In this document: one piece after another, positions 35,662 to 43,922 of the stretch
How positions within the stretch are numbered: the stretch's first letter is position 1
Layout of the letters: every line of letters starts with the position of its first letter
Source of the DNA: Microbacterium sp. Root61
GTDB taxonomy: Bacteria; Actinomycetota; Actinomycetes; Actinomycetales; Microbacteriaceae
Direction: 5' to 3'
Assembly (NCBI RefSeq): GCF_001427525.1
Contig: NZ_LMGU01000001.1
Coordinates: forward strand, 963,788 to 1,027,787
DNA length: 64,000 nucleotides
Position numbers and translations under genes: made by a program
Notes under the pieces: model-generated
Databases searched by the model: none
Told to the model about the DNA's origin: nothing
The model's input: only the letters and a program-made list of their open reading frames with translations

Positions 35662-35770
35662 TCGACTCGGTCTGCATTCCCGACATACGAGGATGAATCG
35701 CCGCGTCGCCTCGTCGTCCGCGCCGTCACCACCCAATCGAGGAGCGACCACGGCCGGATAGGCTTGACGG

Positions 35771-36358
35771 ATGTCTCGAATTCGTGGAGCCGTTGTCCTG
35801 GCCGTCGTCGCCGCATTCACCCTCGCCGGTTGCTCCAGCACGCCGTCGACTGAAACCCCTTCCTCGGACTCCTCCGCCGAAGCGATCGAGGAGACCTACA
35901 CGGCCGCCACCGGTGACCGCATCGTCGGCACCGGCTACAGCTACGCCGTTCCGGAGGGCTGGGCCGACGCCGCAGCTGCCGCGGGCGCGAGCGACGCCGA
36001 CACCCTTGCGGCGGACATGACCGATGTCGAAGACGGGTTCTCCGACAATGTCAACGTCATCCTGTCCCCCGCCACGAACGTCACGCCGGAGCTGGTCGAG
36101 ACCGCAGGCGTCGAGGAGCTCGAGGGAGCGGGGGCGACAGATGTCACCGTCCGCGACCGCGTGACGCTCGGCGGCGAAGAGTCGGCTCACCTGTCGGCCG
36201 GCCTGAGTTCCAGTGGTGCGACGTACCAGATCGAGCAGTATTACGTCACGTCCGACGGACAGACGTACGTCGTGACGTTCTCCTTCAGCCCGACCGTCTC
36301 CGTCGCCGACCGTGATGCGGTGGCCGGCTCGGTGCTCGCCAGCTGGTCCTGGGAGTAA
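35771..36358 (+). CDS. Lipoprotein of unknown function
   Basis: The 195-residue protein has a signal peptide ending in the lipobox FTLAGC (C21), then a Ser/Thr-rich spacer and a globular domain with a YAVPEGWADAAA segment. This looks like the PsbP/LpqN-type family of small secreted lipoproteins (TYQIEQYYVTSDGQTYVVTFSF near the end). It is anchored on the outer face of the membrane. TAGGCT lies exactly six bases before the ATG (35759-35764), so the mRNA is probably leaderless. A terminator hairpin follows at 36369-36404. The family assignment is tentative. Confidence 0.85.
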   Translation: MSRIRGAVVLAVVAAFTLAGCSSTPSTETPSSDSSAEAIEETYTAATGDRIVGTGYSYAVPEGWADAAAAAGASDADTLAADMTDVEDGFSDNVNVILSPATNVTPELVETAGVEELEGAGATDVTVRDRVTLGGEESAHLSAGLSSSGATYQIEQYYVTSDGQTYVVTFSFSPTVSVADRDAVAGSVLASWSWE

Positions 36359-36368
36359 CAGCTTCGTG

Positions 36369-36404
36369 AAGGCGCTCGTGTCGACAGACACGGGCGCCTT
36401 TGCG
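36369..36404 (+). terminator. Terminator of the lipoprotein gene
   Basis: AAGGCGCTCGTGTC (36369-36382) pairs with GACACGGGCGCCTT (36387-36400) with one mismatch around a four-base loop, and TGCG follows. It starts 11 bases after the stop codon. Confidence 0.8.
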
Positions 36405-36523
36405 TTCGCCCGGGCATGACCGGTCGTCGGCGGGGAGTCCCCCAGCTGTCTGGAGTACGGTAGGTGAGGCCCGCGAGCCGGGCCGACCGGCCGCGATCAG
36501 CGCGGGCCGACGAAAGGCTCTTT

Positions 36524-36871
36524 GTGAACATCACCCTGCTCCGACGGTTCGTCGCAGTAGCCGAGGAGCTGCACTTTCCGCGTGCCGCACAGGAACTCGA
36601 CATCCCGCTCGCCGCGCTGTACTCCTCGATCGAGAAGCTCGAGACCGAGATCGGGCACCCGCTCTTCGTGCGCGATCGCGCCACAACGCGACTGACCCAC
36701 ACCGGGGAGCTCTTGCTCGTGGAGGCCAAGGAGCGGATCGCCGCGGCACCCCCGCCCGCGGCCAAGACAGTGGCTCCGGCCGGCGGCAAGGCGAAGGCTT
36801 CGAAGGGCAAGGGCCGCACTCCGGCCGTCAAAGGACAGCCGAAGCCGTACAAGAAGCGCCAGGGCCGCTAG
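36524..36871 (+). CDS. Minimal LysR-type HTH protein with basic tail
   Basis: The 115-residue protein contains only a LysR-type winged helix (NITLLRRFVAVAEELHFPRAAQELDIPLAALYSSIEKLETEIGHPLFVRD, residues about 2-52) and none of the effector-binding domain. From about residue 75 it turns into an Ala/Pro then Lys/Arg-rich tail (KAKASKGKGRTP, PKPYKKRQGR). It may act as a small DNA-binding or nucleoid-associated protein rather than a ligand-responsive regulator. GTG at 36524 is preceded by AAAGG. No in-frame continuation suggests a truncated full-length LysR, and the tail looks purposeful. Confidence 0.82.
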   Translation: MNITLLRRFVAVAEELHFPRAAQELDIPLAALYSSIEKLETEIGHPLFVRDRATTRLTHTGELLLVEAKERIAAAPPPAAKTVAPAGGKAKASKGKGRTPAVKGQPKPYKKRQGR

Positions 36872-36889
36872 GCCGCGGCATCCGTCCCG

Positions 36890-38548
36890 CTACAGCTCGG
36901 TGACGATGCCCGCGTCGACCCGCCAGCGCCGGTCGGTCTGCACTGTGTCGAGCATCCGCCGGTCGTGGGTCACCAGCAGCAGCGTTCCCTCGTAGGACTC
37001 CAGCGCCTGCTCGAGCTGTTCGATCGCCGGCAGGTCGAGGTGGTTCGTCGGCTCGTCGAGCACCAGCACGTTCACCCCACGCGCCTGCAGCAGGGCGAGG
37101 CCCGCCCGCGTGCGCTCCCCCGGTGAGAGCTCGTCGACGGGGCGGGTGACGTGATCGGCCTTGAGCCCGAACTTGGCGAGGAGCGTGCGGACCTCGCCGG
37201 CGGCCATGTCGGGGACGAGTTCTTCGAAGGCCGTCGCCAGAGGCTGCGATCCCGCCAGCAGCGAGCGCGCCTGATCGATCTCGCCGATCGAGACGTTGGC
37301 CCCGAGACTCGCCGTGCCCTCGGTGGGCAGCTGGGTCCCGAGCAGCGCACGCAGGAGCGTCGACTTGCCGGCACCGTTCGGTCCGGTGATCCCGATGCGG
37401 TCGCCGGCATTGACCTGCAGCGACACTGGCCCGAGGGCGAACGATCCCTGGGTGAACACCGCCGAGCTGAGGGTCGAGACGACAGAGCTCGAGCGCGGCG
37501 CGGCACCGATCGTGAACTGGAGCTCCCACTCCTTGCGCGGCTCTTCGACCTCGTCGAGGCGCGCGATCCGGCTCTCCATCTGGCGGACCTTCTGGGCCTG
37601 CTTCTCGCTGGACTCCGTGGCCGCTTTGCGCCGGATCTTGTCGTTGTCCGGAGACTTCTTCATCGCGTTGCGCACGCCCTGGCTCGACCACTCCCGCTGC
37701 ACCCTGGCCCGCGAGACGAGATCGGCCTTCTTGTCGGCGAACTCGTCGTACTTCTCGCGCTGATGGCGGCGGACCGTCGCACGCTCCTCCAGGTACGAGT
37801 CGTAGCCACCGCCGAAGACCCGATTCGAGCCCTGCGCCAGGTCGAGCTCGAGCACCCGGGTCACGCAGCGCGCGAGAAACTCGCGGTCGTGACTGACCAG
37901 CACCACCCCGCCGCGGAGCCCGCGCACGAAGGCTTCGAGCCGTTCGAGGCCGTCGAGGTCGAGATCGTTGGTGGGTTCATCCAGCAGCACGATGTCGAAC
38001 CGCGAGAGCAGCAACGCGGCCAAGCCGACCCTGGCCGCCTGCCCACCGGAGAGCGAGGTCATCAGGGCCGTCTCGACGTCTGCGCCACCGAGCCCGAGGT
38101 CGGCGAGCACGACGGGGAGGCGCTCGTCGAGATCGGCCGCGCCGCTGGCGAGCCAGCGATCCAGCGCGTTCGAGTACACATCCGCCGGATCGAGGCCCGG
38201 TGCGGCGAGCGACGGATCACCGAGGGCGGATGCCGCGGCATCCATGTCTCTCGTCGCCTCCGCGCACCCGGTACGACGGGCGATGTACTCGGCCACGGTC
38301 TCGCCGACGACGCGCTCGTGCTCCTGGGGCAGCCACCCGACGAACGCGTCGGCGGGCGACAGCCTGATCGTCCCCGCCTGCGGCTCATCGATGCCGGCGA
38401 GCAGGCGGAGCAGCGTGGACTTTCCCGCGCCGTTAGCCCCGACGACCCCCACCACATCGCCCGGAGCGACGGTCAGATCGAGCGAGTCGAAGAGGGTGCG
38501 ATGGCCGTACCCGCCGGCCAGGCCCTGGGCCACGAGAGTTGCGGTCAT
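36890..38548 (-). CDS. ABC-F family ATPase (ribosome-associated type)
   Basis: The 552-residue protein carries two ATP-binding cassettes and no membrane segment: Walker A GANGAGKST and GPNGAGKST, signatures LSGGQAARVGLA and LSPGERTRAGLA, Walker B VLLDEPTNDLDL and LVLDEPTNHLDL. The linker near residues 255-330 is rich in charged helix. This is the ABC-F layout, whose members act on the ribosome in translation or antibiotic protection (EttA-like or ARE types). Which one cannot be settled here. It is coupled to the upstream membrane protein gene, whose stop shares a base with this ATG (TGATG). Confidence 0.93.
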   Translation of the reverse strand: MTATLVAQGLAGGYGHRTLFDSLDLTVAPGDVVGVVGANGAGKSTLLRLLAGIDEPQAGTIRLSPADAFVGWLPQEHERVVGETVAEYIARRTGCAEATRDMDAAASALGDPSLAAPGLDPADVYSNALDRWLASGAADLDERLPVVLADLGLGGADVETALMTSLSGGQAARVGLAALLLSRFDIVLLDEPTNDLDLDGLERLEAFVRGLRGGVVLVSHDREFLARCVTRVLELDLAQGSNRVFGGGYDSYLEERATVRRHQREKYDEFADKKADLVSRARVQREWSSQGVRNAMKKSPDNDKIRRKAATESSEKQAQKVRQMESRIARLDEVEEPRKEWELQFTIGAAPRSSSVVSTLSSAVFTQGSFALGPVSLQVNAGDRIGITGPNGAGKSTLLRALLGTQLPTEGTASLGANVSIGEIDQARSLLAGSQPLATAFEELVPDMAAGEVRTLLAKFGLKADHVTRPVDELSPGERTRAGLALLQARGVNVLVLDEPTNHLDLPAIEQLEQALESYEGTLLLVTHDRRMLDTVQTDRRWRVDAGIVTEL

Positions 38549-39138
38549 CAGTCAATCTTGTCATCGGCGGCGGCGGCGGATTGCCGCACCGGCACGTCAT
38601 CGGCCACGACTCGCTCACGTGACCGCTCCAACCGACACGTGAGCACGAGCGCGACCGTCAGCGGTATCGCTGCCACCACTCCGAACGAGATGTCGATGAG
38701 CTGCCAGCCGAGCGGGAACCCCCGCACGGCACCGGCGAACACCGCCAACGGGATGATGCCCACACACATGATGAGGCCCCAGATCGTCACCCACACATTG
38801 CGCACCGGATCCACCAGCGGGCCGAGGAACGCGACGGCGATGACCAGATGCGCGAACGCCAGCCAGTCGGTTCCATAGGCGATGAACGGATAGGCCGCGT
38901 GGGTCGCATCGAGTCCTTCTGCGACGCGCTGCACCCACGTGGCCAACTCGGGAAAGGTCGCCCCGATGGCGGTCCGCAGGAGCACATCCCGTGCGAGCAG
39001 GAGCTCCTCCCGCAACGGGAACGCGGTCACGCCGCTCACGACCAGGCCTGCGATGACGATCGCCAACGAGACGCGGATCACGATTATGCGACGACGGGAT
39101 GCGGCATCCGCGGGGTGACTCTCGACCTCATGCATCAT
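38548..39138 (-). CDS. Integral membrane protein of unknown function
   Basis: The 196-residue protein has about four helices (for example VSLAIVIAGLVVSGVTAF, WLAFAHLVIAVAFLGPL, VWVTIWGLIMCVGIIPLAVFAGA, LIDISFGVVAAIPLTVALVLT). A loop between helices 1 and 2 contains PFIAYGTDWLAFAHLVIA. I do not recognise a named family. ATG at 39136-39138 was chosen; ATG one codon later is equally possible. Its stop overlaps the ABC-F start, suggesting one transcript. Confidence 0.8.
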   Translation of the reverse strand: MMHEVESHPADAASRRRIIVIRVSLAIVIAGLVVSGVTAFPLREELLLARDVLLRTAIGATFPELATWVQRVAEGLDATHAAYPFIAYGTDWLAFAHLVIAVAFLGPLVDPVRNVWVTIWGLIMCVGIIPLAVFAGAVRGFPLGWQLIDISFGVVAAIPLTVALVLTCRLERSRERVVADDVPVRQSAAAADDKID

Positions 39139-39308
39139 CCGCGGTCCATTCTCCGCAAGCGCCGTCGACGAACCCGGACCTCTCACGGCGACTCCTTCGG
39201 GACGCGATATCGCGCCGTTGCCGAGTGTATAGAGCGGTGCGCGTGATCACGCTTCGCCGCCCCCTGTCGGGTCCCGCCGACGGACATGCACGGCGATAGG
39301 GTCGAGCG

Positions 39309-40094
39309 ATGCGCGAGATTCCCACTTCTCTCGATCCGACCGTCGTCGCCGAGATCGACCGCCGTCTCCGCGCTCTGACCATCGATCACGCGGTGCGCAT
39401 TCCGTGGGCGATCGAAAGCGGCAGTCGCGCGTGGGGATTCCCCTCGCCCGACAGCGACTACGACTGCCGGTTCATCTTCGTACGCGGCCGCGAGCGCTAT
39501 CTCGATCTATGGCCGTCCCGCGATGTCCTCGACACCCCGCTCGACGCTACTTTCGACGTGAACGGCTGGGACCTGGCGAAAGTGATCAAGCTGATCGCCA
39601 AGGGCAACGCCACAGCGATCGAGTGGCTCCGATCGCCGATCGTCTACTCGGGGGATGCCGCGTTCAGAGATGCCCTGCTGTCTTTTGCCGGGCATGTCGT
39701 CGAACGAGGAGCGATCGGCCGTCACTACCTTCACGTCGCGCGCCGGCAGCAGGCCGGAAGACCCACGCTCAAACGGTTCTTCTACGTGCTGCGGCCGGCT
39801 ATCGCGCTGCGCTGGCTCGCCGTCCATCCCGACGAAGCCGTGCCACCGATGGATCTCCCGACGCTGTTGCAGGAGAGCAGCGTTCCGCGCTCGGTGCATG
39901 ACGCCGCGTCGGACCTGATCGCCGCCAAGGCCGTCACTCGCGAGCTCGGCACCGGCGACGCTCCCACCATCCTCCATCGATTCGTCGGCGATGAGATGCT
40001 CGCCGCCGAGCATTTTGAGACCGCGATGCCGCAGAAGGACCCACAGGAAGTCCGCGAGTTCGCGAACCGCTTCTTCACCTCGTGCATCAGCTGA
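39309..40094 (+). CDS. YcgL-like nucleotidyltransferase (predicted RNA-repair type)
   Basis: The 261-residue protein matches the PF10127 nucleotidyltransferase group. The active-site motif is ESGSRAWGFPSPDSDYDCRFIFVRG (residues about 36-60), with catalytic D50 and D52. It then has DVNGWDLAKVIKLIAKGNATAIEWLRSPIVY, and KRFFYVLRPAIALRWLAVH near residue 155. Relatives are linked by genome context to RNA repair, but no RtcB or polynucleotide kinase gene is nearby. TAGGGT lies exactly six bases before the ATG (39297-39302), indicating leaderless transcription. The substrate is unproven. Confidence 0.9.
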   Translation: MREIPTSLDPTVVAEIDRRLRALTIDHAVRIPWAIESGSRAWGFPSPDSDYDCRFIFVRGRERYLDLWPSRDVLDTPLDATFDVNGWDLAKVIKLIAKGNATAIEWLRSPIVYSGDAAFRDALLSFAGHVVERGAIGRHYLHVARRQQAGRPTLKRFFYVLRPAIALRWLAVHPDEAVPPMDLPTLLQESSVPRSVHDAASDLIAAKAVTRELGTGDAPTILHRFVGDEMLAAEHFETAMPQKDPQEVREFANRFFTSCIS

Positions 40095-40144
40095 CGTGCG
40101 TTGCAGGCGAGCGTCGTGTCGGGGGCGCGGCATACGCTCGATCT

Positions 40145-40534
40145 GTGGCCACTCTCGACGATCTCCGCAGAGCCGTCGCGGGACTCCCCGGGAGCGAGGA
40201 GCGTGCGATGACCGGCGGAGCCGCCTGGTTCGTGCGCAACAAGCTCTACGCATGGGAATGCCACCCGTGGCCGAGCATCCCCGCCGACATGCGCGAGATC
40301 ATCGCCGCCGAGCTCGTCGTCGGAGTCAAGCTCAGCGACGAGCTGGAAGCACTCGCACTCGTGCAGATGGCTCCGGATGTCTTCCTGCACCCCACGACGT
40401 CGTGGGGTGGGCCGAAGATCGCGTTCCGCATGGCGAGCATCGACGACGATCACCTCGCCGAGCTCGTCACGGAGGCGTGGCGAGTTCAGGCGCCGCGCTA
40501 CCTCCGGCGTGAATTCGACGGCGTCGACGCGTAG
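40145..40534 (+). CDS. MmcQ/YjbR family protein
   Basis: The 129-residue protein has the MmcQ/YjbR pattern: ATLDDLRRAVAGLPGSEERAMTGGAAWFVRNKLYAWE at the N-terminus, APDVFLHPTTSWGGPKIAFRMASIDDDHLAELVTEAWRVQAPRYL at the C-terminus. The fold is CyaY-like and some members bind DNA, but the cellular role is unclear. GTG at 40145 sits exactly six bases after TACGCT (40133-40138), so a leaderless start explains the absence of a ribosome site. It follows the nucleotidyltransferase gene by 50 bases with its own promoter. Confidence 0.9.
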   Translation: MATLDDLRRAVAGLPGSEERAMTGGAAWFVRNKLYAWECHPWPSIPADMREIIAAELVVGVKLSDELEALALVQMAPDVFLHPTTSWGGPKIAFRMASIDDDHLAELVTEAWRVQAPRYLRREFDGVDA

Positions 40535-40544
40535 GGTGCCTGTC

Positions 40545-40757
40545 ATGGCAACGAACGTCACGCTCTACGTCGGCACCGCCCCGTACCACGCGAAGTACCA
40601 CTTCGATGAAGCGCACACGTGGGAGAGCGTCCGATCACAGATCCTCCGTGCGATGACCGCCGGTCAGGGGACGATCGAGATCGAGCGGAAGAACGACAAG
40701 ATCATCTACGTCTACGGCCCGTTCCTGCCCGTGCATTGGGTCGACGCCAGCGTCTGA
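40545..40757 (+). CDS. Small conserved hypothetical protein
   Basis: The 70-residue protein starts MATNVTLYVGTAPYHAKYHFDEAHTW and ends VYGPFLPVHWVDASV. It looks like a compact beta-rich fold with no cysteines and no membrane segment. ATG at 40545 lies seven bases after TAGGGT (40532-40537), which overlaps the stop of the MmcQ/YjbR gene, so it probably has its own leaderless promoter. No family is recognised. A terminator follows at 40810-40837. Confidence 0.72.
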   Translation: MATNVTLYVGTAPYHAKYHFDEAHTWESVRSQILRAMTAGQGTIEIERKNDKIIYVYGPFLPVHWVDASV

Positions 40758-40809
40758 GCCCAGAGACGATCGCGCGGCCCGGATCCCGAGCATCCCAGGG
40801 AAAGAAGAA

Positions 40810-40837
40810 GCCCCGACCGTTACCACGCGGCCGGGGC
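40810..40837 (+). terminator. Terminator-like hairpin after the small gene
   Basis: GCCCCGACCG (40810-40819) pairs with CGGCCGGGGC (40828-40837) with one mismatch. A second short hairpin (CCGCGCG 40874-40880, CGCGCGG 40884-40890) lies before the convergent PPOX gene and could end its transcript. Confidence 0.65.
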
Positions 40838-40902
40838 GAGACGGATGAGAGTCCGCCTATCCCCTCCAGTGTACCGCGCGCAACGCGCGGGAGCTGCCAC
40901 TC

Positions 40903-41325
40903 TCAGAAAGCACCGGCCCACTCGGACGCGATCAGCGCCTGTGAGCGGAGGTCGCTGAGCCGCGCGCGGGCGACCGTCACGCGAATGAACACGATTCCCG
41001 GCATCGTCGATGAGGCCGCGAACTGTGGAAACGCGTCGACATAGGCGGCCACGCAGCGATCCCGGTCCGTCTCCTCGGGTTCGCTGCCCCTACCCTCGCA
41101 CTGCAGCGTCAACAGCTCACGGCCGCCGACCACGACGGCGACCTCGGGATGCTGCGCGATATTCGCGACGGTCCGGGATCCCCGCCGCGCGTTGAAGACG
41201 AGCTCACCTCTGTCCGTCGCGGTGATGCTCACGTACGAGGCGTGCGGATGACCGTCCGCCCCGACGGTCGCGACAACCGCGTCGCCGTGCGTGCGGACGA
41301 ATTCGATCAGTTCTCCCTGTTCCAC
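40903..41325 (-). CDS. Pyridoxamine 5'-phosphate oxidase-family protein
   Basis: The 140-residue protein is a split-barrel flavin-binding type: VRTHGDAVVATVGADGHPHASYVSITATDRGELVFNARRGSRTVANIAQHPEVAVVVGG (residues about 10-68). This is the usual FMN- or F420-binding N-terminal half, and the C-terminal half is short. It probably acts as an oxidoreductase or heme-utilisation-like protein, substrate unknown. GTG at 41323-41325 follows TAGGCT at exactly six bases on the minus strand (41337-41332), a leaderless arrangement. Confidence 0.88.
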   Translation of the reverse strand: MEQGELIEFVRTHGDAVVATVGADGHPHASYVSITATDRGELVFNARRGSRTVANIAQHPEVAVVVGGRELLTLQCEGRGSEPEETDRDRCVAAYVDAFPQFAASSTMPGIVFIRVTVARARLSDLRSQALIASEWAGAF

Positions 41326-41392
41326 GCGGGGAGCCTAGCCGATCGGATTTCGGAGTTCGCGATCGGCCGCCGCTGGCTGTCAGGATGGCGCT

Positions 41393-41674
41393 ATGGGTGA
41401 AGTTCGTCTCAGCGGTCAGCTCGTCTGCGATAGCGCCGCGCAGGTCGCGATCGTCGTGCGACAGCTGCCCCTTCACATACTGTCGACGCGCGCTGAGGAC
41501 GGATGCCTCTCGTTCGAGGTGGCGCCGACGGACGACCCGCTCGTGTGGCAGGTCGCCGAGCGCTTTCGGGATGCCACGGCATTTCGGGCGCATCAGCAGC
41601 GTGCCGCGACCAGCGACTGGGGTCGCGAAACGGCAGGCATCGAGCGTCGCTACACGGTCGACGGGATCGACTGA
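41393..41674 (+). CDS. Antibiotic biosynthesis monooxygenase (ABM)-like protein
   Basis: The 93-residue protein has the dimeric alpha/beta-barrel pattern of putative quinol monooxygenases (YgiN-like): VRLSGQLVCDSAAQVAIVVRQLPLHILSTRAEDGCLSFEVAPTDDPLVWQVAERFRDATAFRAHQQRAATSDW. The GCLSFEV and WQVAERFRDATAFRAHQ segments are typical of the family. It may oxidise or simply bind small quinone-like compounds without a cofactor. It stands alone. The hairpin at 41683-41700 ends it and the convergent gene. Confidence 0.85.
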   Translation: MGEVRLSGQLVCDSAAQVAIVVRQLPLHILSTRAEDGCLSFEVAPTDDPLVWQVAERFRDATAFRAHQQRAATSDWGRETAGIERRYTVDGID

Positions 41675-41682
41675 GCGCTCCC

Positions 41683-41700
41683 CCGGTAGCCTGCTACCGG
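41683..41700. terminator. Compact palindromic terminator between convergent genes
   Basis: CCGGTAGC (41683-41690) and GCTACCGG (41693-41700) form an 8-bp palindrome around CT. It lies nine bases after the ABM-like stop and includes the stop codon of the convergent gene (41694-41696). Confidence 0.6.
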
Positions 41701-42251
41701 TCGTCGTTCGGGACCGGCGTGCTGCCGATGACGGCCTGGATCGCCCGGATGTGCGCTCCCAACGCCCCGGAGGCGAGGAGCCCGGCACCGAGCGGACCGG
41801 ACGAGTCCTCACCCAGCGGTGGCAGCCGCTGGAGCGCCGCCTGCACCTGGGGGCTCATCTGCGCCAGCTGCCAGGAGCGTTCCTCGTCCGTCGCCCCGGG
41901 CTGGCCCGGGGCGGCGAGCGCGGCGGCCTTCGCGGCATACGCGGCAGCGCCCAGTGCGTGCGCGCCCATGTGGGCGACCCCGGCGGCCTGTGCCGCCGCC
42001 CGGGCGGCCGCGACGGCTGCAGGGGCAGTGACCGCATGTGCGGCGCGGCCGGCGACGAAACGCCGTCGGATCTCCCCTGCGGCATCCAATTCACCCCGCG
42101 CGAACGCCCGGGCACGGGTGATCGCTTCGCGAGGACGGTCGTCGGTCAGAGCATCCGTCTCGAACAGCCTCAAGACCCGCTCGGCGCAATCCGCCGCCCA
42201 CGCCGCGACCAGACGTCGATCGGCTTCACTCAGCGACTGGGGAGAAGGCAC
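41694..42251 (-). CDS. Putative immunity protein (Imm5-like helical family)
   Basis: The 185-residue all-alpha protein resembles the group annotated as putative immunity protein. It has LSEADRRLVAAWAADCAERVLRLFE near the N-terminus, DDRPREAITRARAFARGE around residue 37, then long Ala-rich helices (HAVTAPAAVAAARAAAQAAGVAHMGAHALGAAAYAAKAAALAA). Family members pair with polymorphic toxins, but no toxin gene is near. The Ala-rich composition makes by-eye assignment uncertain. Start at 42249-42251 (ATGC is absent, CTC-rich upstream; GTG start). Confidence 0.65.
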   Translation of the reverse strand: MPSPQSLSEADRRLVAAWAADCAERVLRLFETDALTDDRPREAITRARAFARGELDAAGEIRRRFVAGRAAHAVTAPAAVAAARAAAQAAGVAHMGAHALGAAAYAAKAAALAAPGQPGATDEERSWQLAQMSPQVQAALQRLPPLGEDSSGPLGAGLLASGALGAHIRAIQAVIGSTPVPNDDR

Positions 42252-42299
42252 GCGAGAATCCTCGCACCTCGAGGGCGTGCCATGTCGATACGGTGATGC

Positions 42300-43049
42300 G
42301 TGATGGATGACGAACGGGCTCTCGAAGGCGGCAACGCCACGGACGCGGTGGTCAGGATCGGCACGACGGTGCGCAAGCCGTGGACGGCATCCACCGCGGC
42401 CGTGAACGACTACGTGCGCCTGCTACGCGCCCGAGGCGTCGATGCCCCTGCGCCGCTCGGTCGAGACGAGCAGGGGCGTCGGATCATCGAGTTCATCGAC
42501 GGACGCCCCGCCATGGAGACGATGCCGTTGGCCGTGACGGACTTCGCGAGAATCGGCGGAATGATCCGCCGCATCCATGACGCCAGCGAAGGCATCGAGA
42601 TCAGGACGGACGCCGCGTGGGACACGCTGATTCCCGTCGCGGACGCGGATCTCCTGTGCCACAACGACCTCGCACCCTGGAACCTCATCATGGGACCGCG
42701 CTGGGTCTTCATCGACTGGGATGGCGCGGGTCCGAGCACGCGACTGTGGGACCTCGCGTATGCCGCCCAGGCATTCACTCTGAACGACGTGTCGGAACCA
42801 CCCCCGGCCGCCGGTGACAGACTCGCGGCGCTCGTGGACGGCTACGGTGCCGACGCAGAGATGAGGATCGCGCTCCCCGCGGCAATGGCGCAGCGCGCAC
42901 AGGCCATGCATGACCTCCTGCGCGCCTCCGATGCCTCCGGACGCGAGCCGTGGGGATCGATGTACCGCAGCGGACACGGCGAGCACTGGCGCACCGCAGC
43001 GGCCTATGTCGCGCAGCACGCCCGGGTGTGGGCGACCGCACTCGCCTAG
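42300..43049 (+). CDS. Phosphotransferase (APH family), kinase-like protein
   Basis: The 249-residue protein is a small APH-fold kinase. It has RIGTTVRKPWTASTAAVNDYVRLLRARGV at the N-terminus and DADLLCHNDLAPWNLIMGPRWVFIDWDGAGPSTRLWDLAYAAQAF around residues 117-160, giving the catalytic Asp (HND) and metal-binding Asp (DWD). Similar short proteins are common in actinobacteria and have unknown substrates. TACGGT at 42289-42294 lies five bases before GTG 42300 and eight before ATG 42303, so either start could be used by a leaderless transcript. Confidence 0.87.
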   Translation: MMDDERALEGGNATDAVVRIGTTVRKPWTASTAAVNDYVRLLRARGVDAPAPLGRDEQGRRIIEFIDGRPAMETMPLAVTDFARIGGMIRRIHDASEGIEIRTDAAWDTLIPVADADLLCHNDLAPWNLIMGPRWVFIDWDGAGPSTRLWDLAYAAQAFTLNDVSEPPPAAGDRLAALVDGYGADAEMRIALPAAMAQRAQAMHDLLRASDASGREPWGSMYRSGHGEHWRTAAAYVAQHARVWATALA

Positions 43050-43100
43050 CCGTTCGGTCGCCCCCTGGCCGACCGCCGGAAGCGGGAGGATGATGGAGTC

Positions 43101-43868
43101 GTGGACGCGTCGTCGATCCCGCCAGAGCTCATCCGTGAGCTCGAGGTGCTCAGACGTCGGGCGTACGGGCTCGACGCCGACATCGACGCCGACCCGATGG
43201 CGCTGCAGCGTCTCGACGAGCTGGAAGCGGCGCTGCACCCTGCGGCCCGTTTCTCGGGTGTCGTCTCTCGCGTCGAGGTGGGTTCCGCGGAACGCACCGC
43301 CACCCGCCAGCTCATGGCGGAGCGGCCGACCCAGGAGACGCTCGTCGTCGAGTCGGATGAGCTGCTCGATCCGGTCCGCCATGATTCGTCGCAGCGCGTA
43401 GACCGACGCCAGGCGTCGCCCTTCACCGGCACCGCCGTTGCGGTCGCCGCGATCATCGCTCTCGGGTGGGCGGCCAGCGCGCTGTTCACTCCTCGGGGTG
43501 ACATCGTGCTGGCCGCGACACAGTCGACAGCGCAGGAACGTCAAGACCTGATCGACCAGGTCGACCTCGCTTCCTTCGGCATGGTCGGCTCCCGTCTGCA
43601 GCCGTTCGCGGATTTCCGTGAGCTCTCGGTGTGGTCGGCGACGAGCCCGTCCGGCGTGACCTGCCTACTCGTTCGATCCGACAGTGACGGGGTGTTCCAG
43701 GTCGGCTGCACGCCCGCTCCTCTGCAGCCATCGATCGACCTGCGCGTCGGAGACCAAGTACGGTCCGCGCTCGTCGGCGACCTCGCCATCGACAGCGTTG
43801 TGCGCTTCGTGCTGCGCGGCGACGAAGTCGGGGTGTGGATCGCGGATGCCGGGGGCTCGACTCCCTGA
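43101..43868 (+). CDS. Hypothetical single-pass membrane protein
   Basis: The 255-residue protein has a cytoplasmic N-terminal part (ELIRELEVLRRRAYGLDADIDADPMALQRLDELEAAL, a likely helical pair). One membrane helix follows near residues 110-132 (GTAVAVAAIIALGWAASALF), and then an external domain of about 120 residues. The external part reads ELSVWSATSPSGVTCLLVRSDSDGVFQVGCTP, with two cysteines that could form a disulfide. I recognise no family. GTG at 43101 has GGAGGATGATGG upstream. It starts 52 bases after the phosphotransferase gene, and an operon is possible. Confidence 0.78.
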   Translation: MDASSIPPELIRELEVLRRRAYGLDADIDADPMALQRLDELEAALHPAARFSGVVSRVEVGSAERTATRQLMAERPTQETLVVESDELLDPVRHDSSQRVDRRQASPFTGTAVAVAAIIALGWAASALFTPRGDIVLAATQSTAQERQDLIDQVDLASFGMVGSRLQPFADFRELSVWSATSPSGVTCLLVRSDSDGVFQVGCTPAPLQPSIDLRVGDQVRSALVGDLAIDSVVRFVLRGDEVGVWIADAGGSTP

Positions 43869-43922
43869 CTTCCGCCGGCAGAAGGCTCCAGACCGGCTTC
43901 ATCCGATGATCGCCCCTCGAGG

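Noticed and set aside
36464..36523. An earlier ATG start for the minimal LysR-type protein
   Set aside because: The extra residues are Arg/Ala/Pro-rich and unlike LysR N-termini; GTG 36524 has a ribosome site and gives the standard start.
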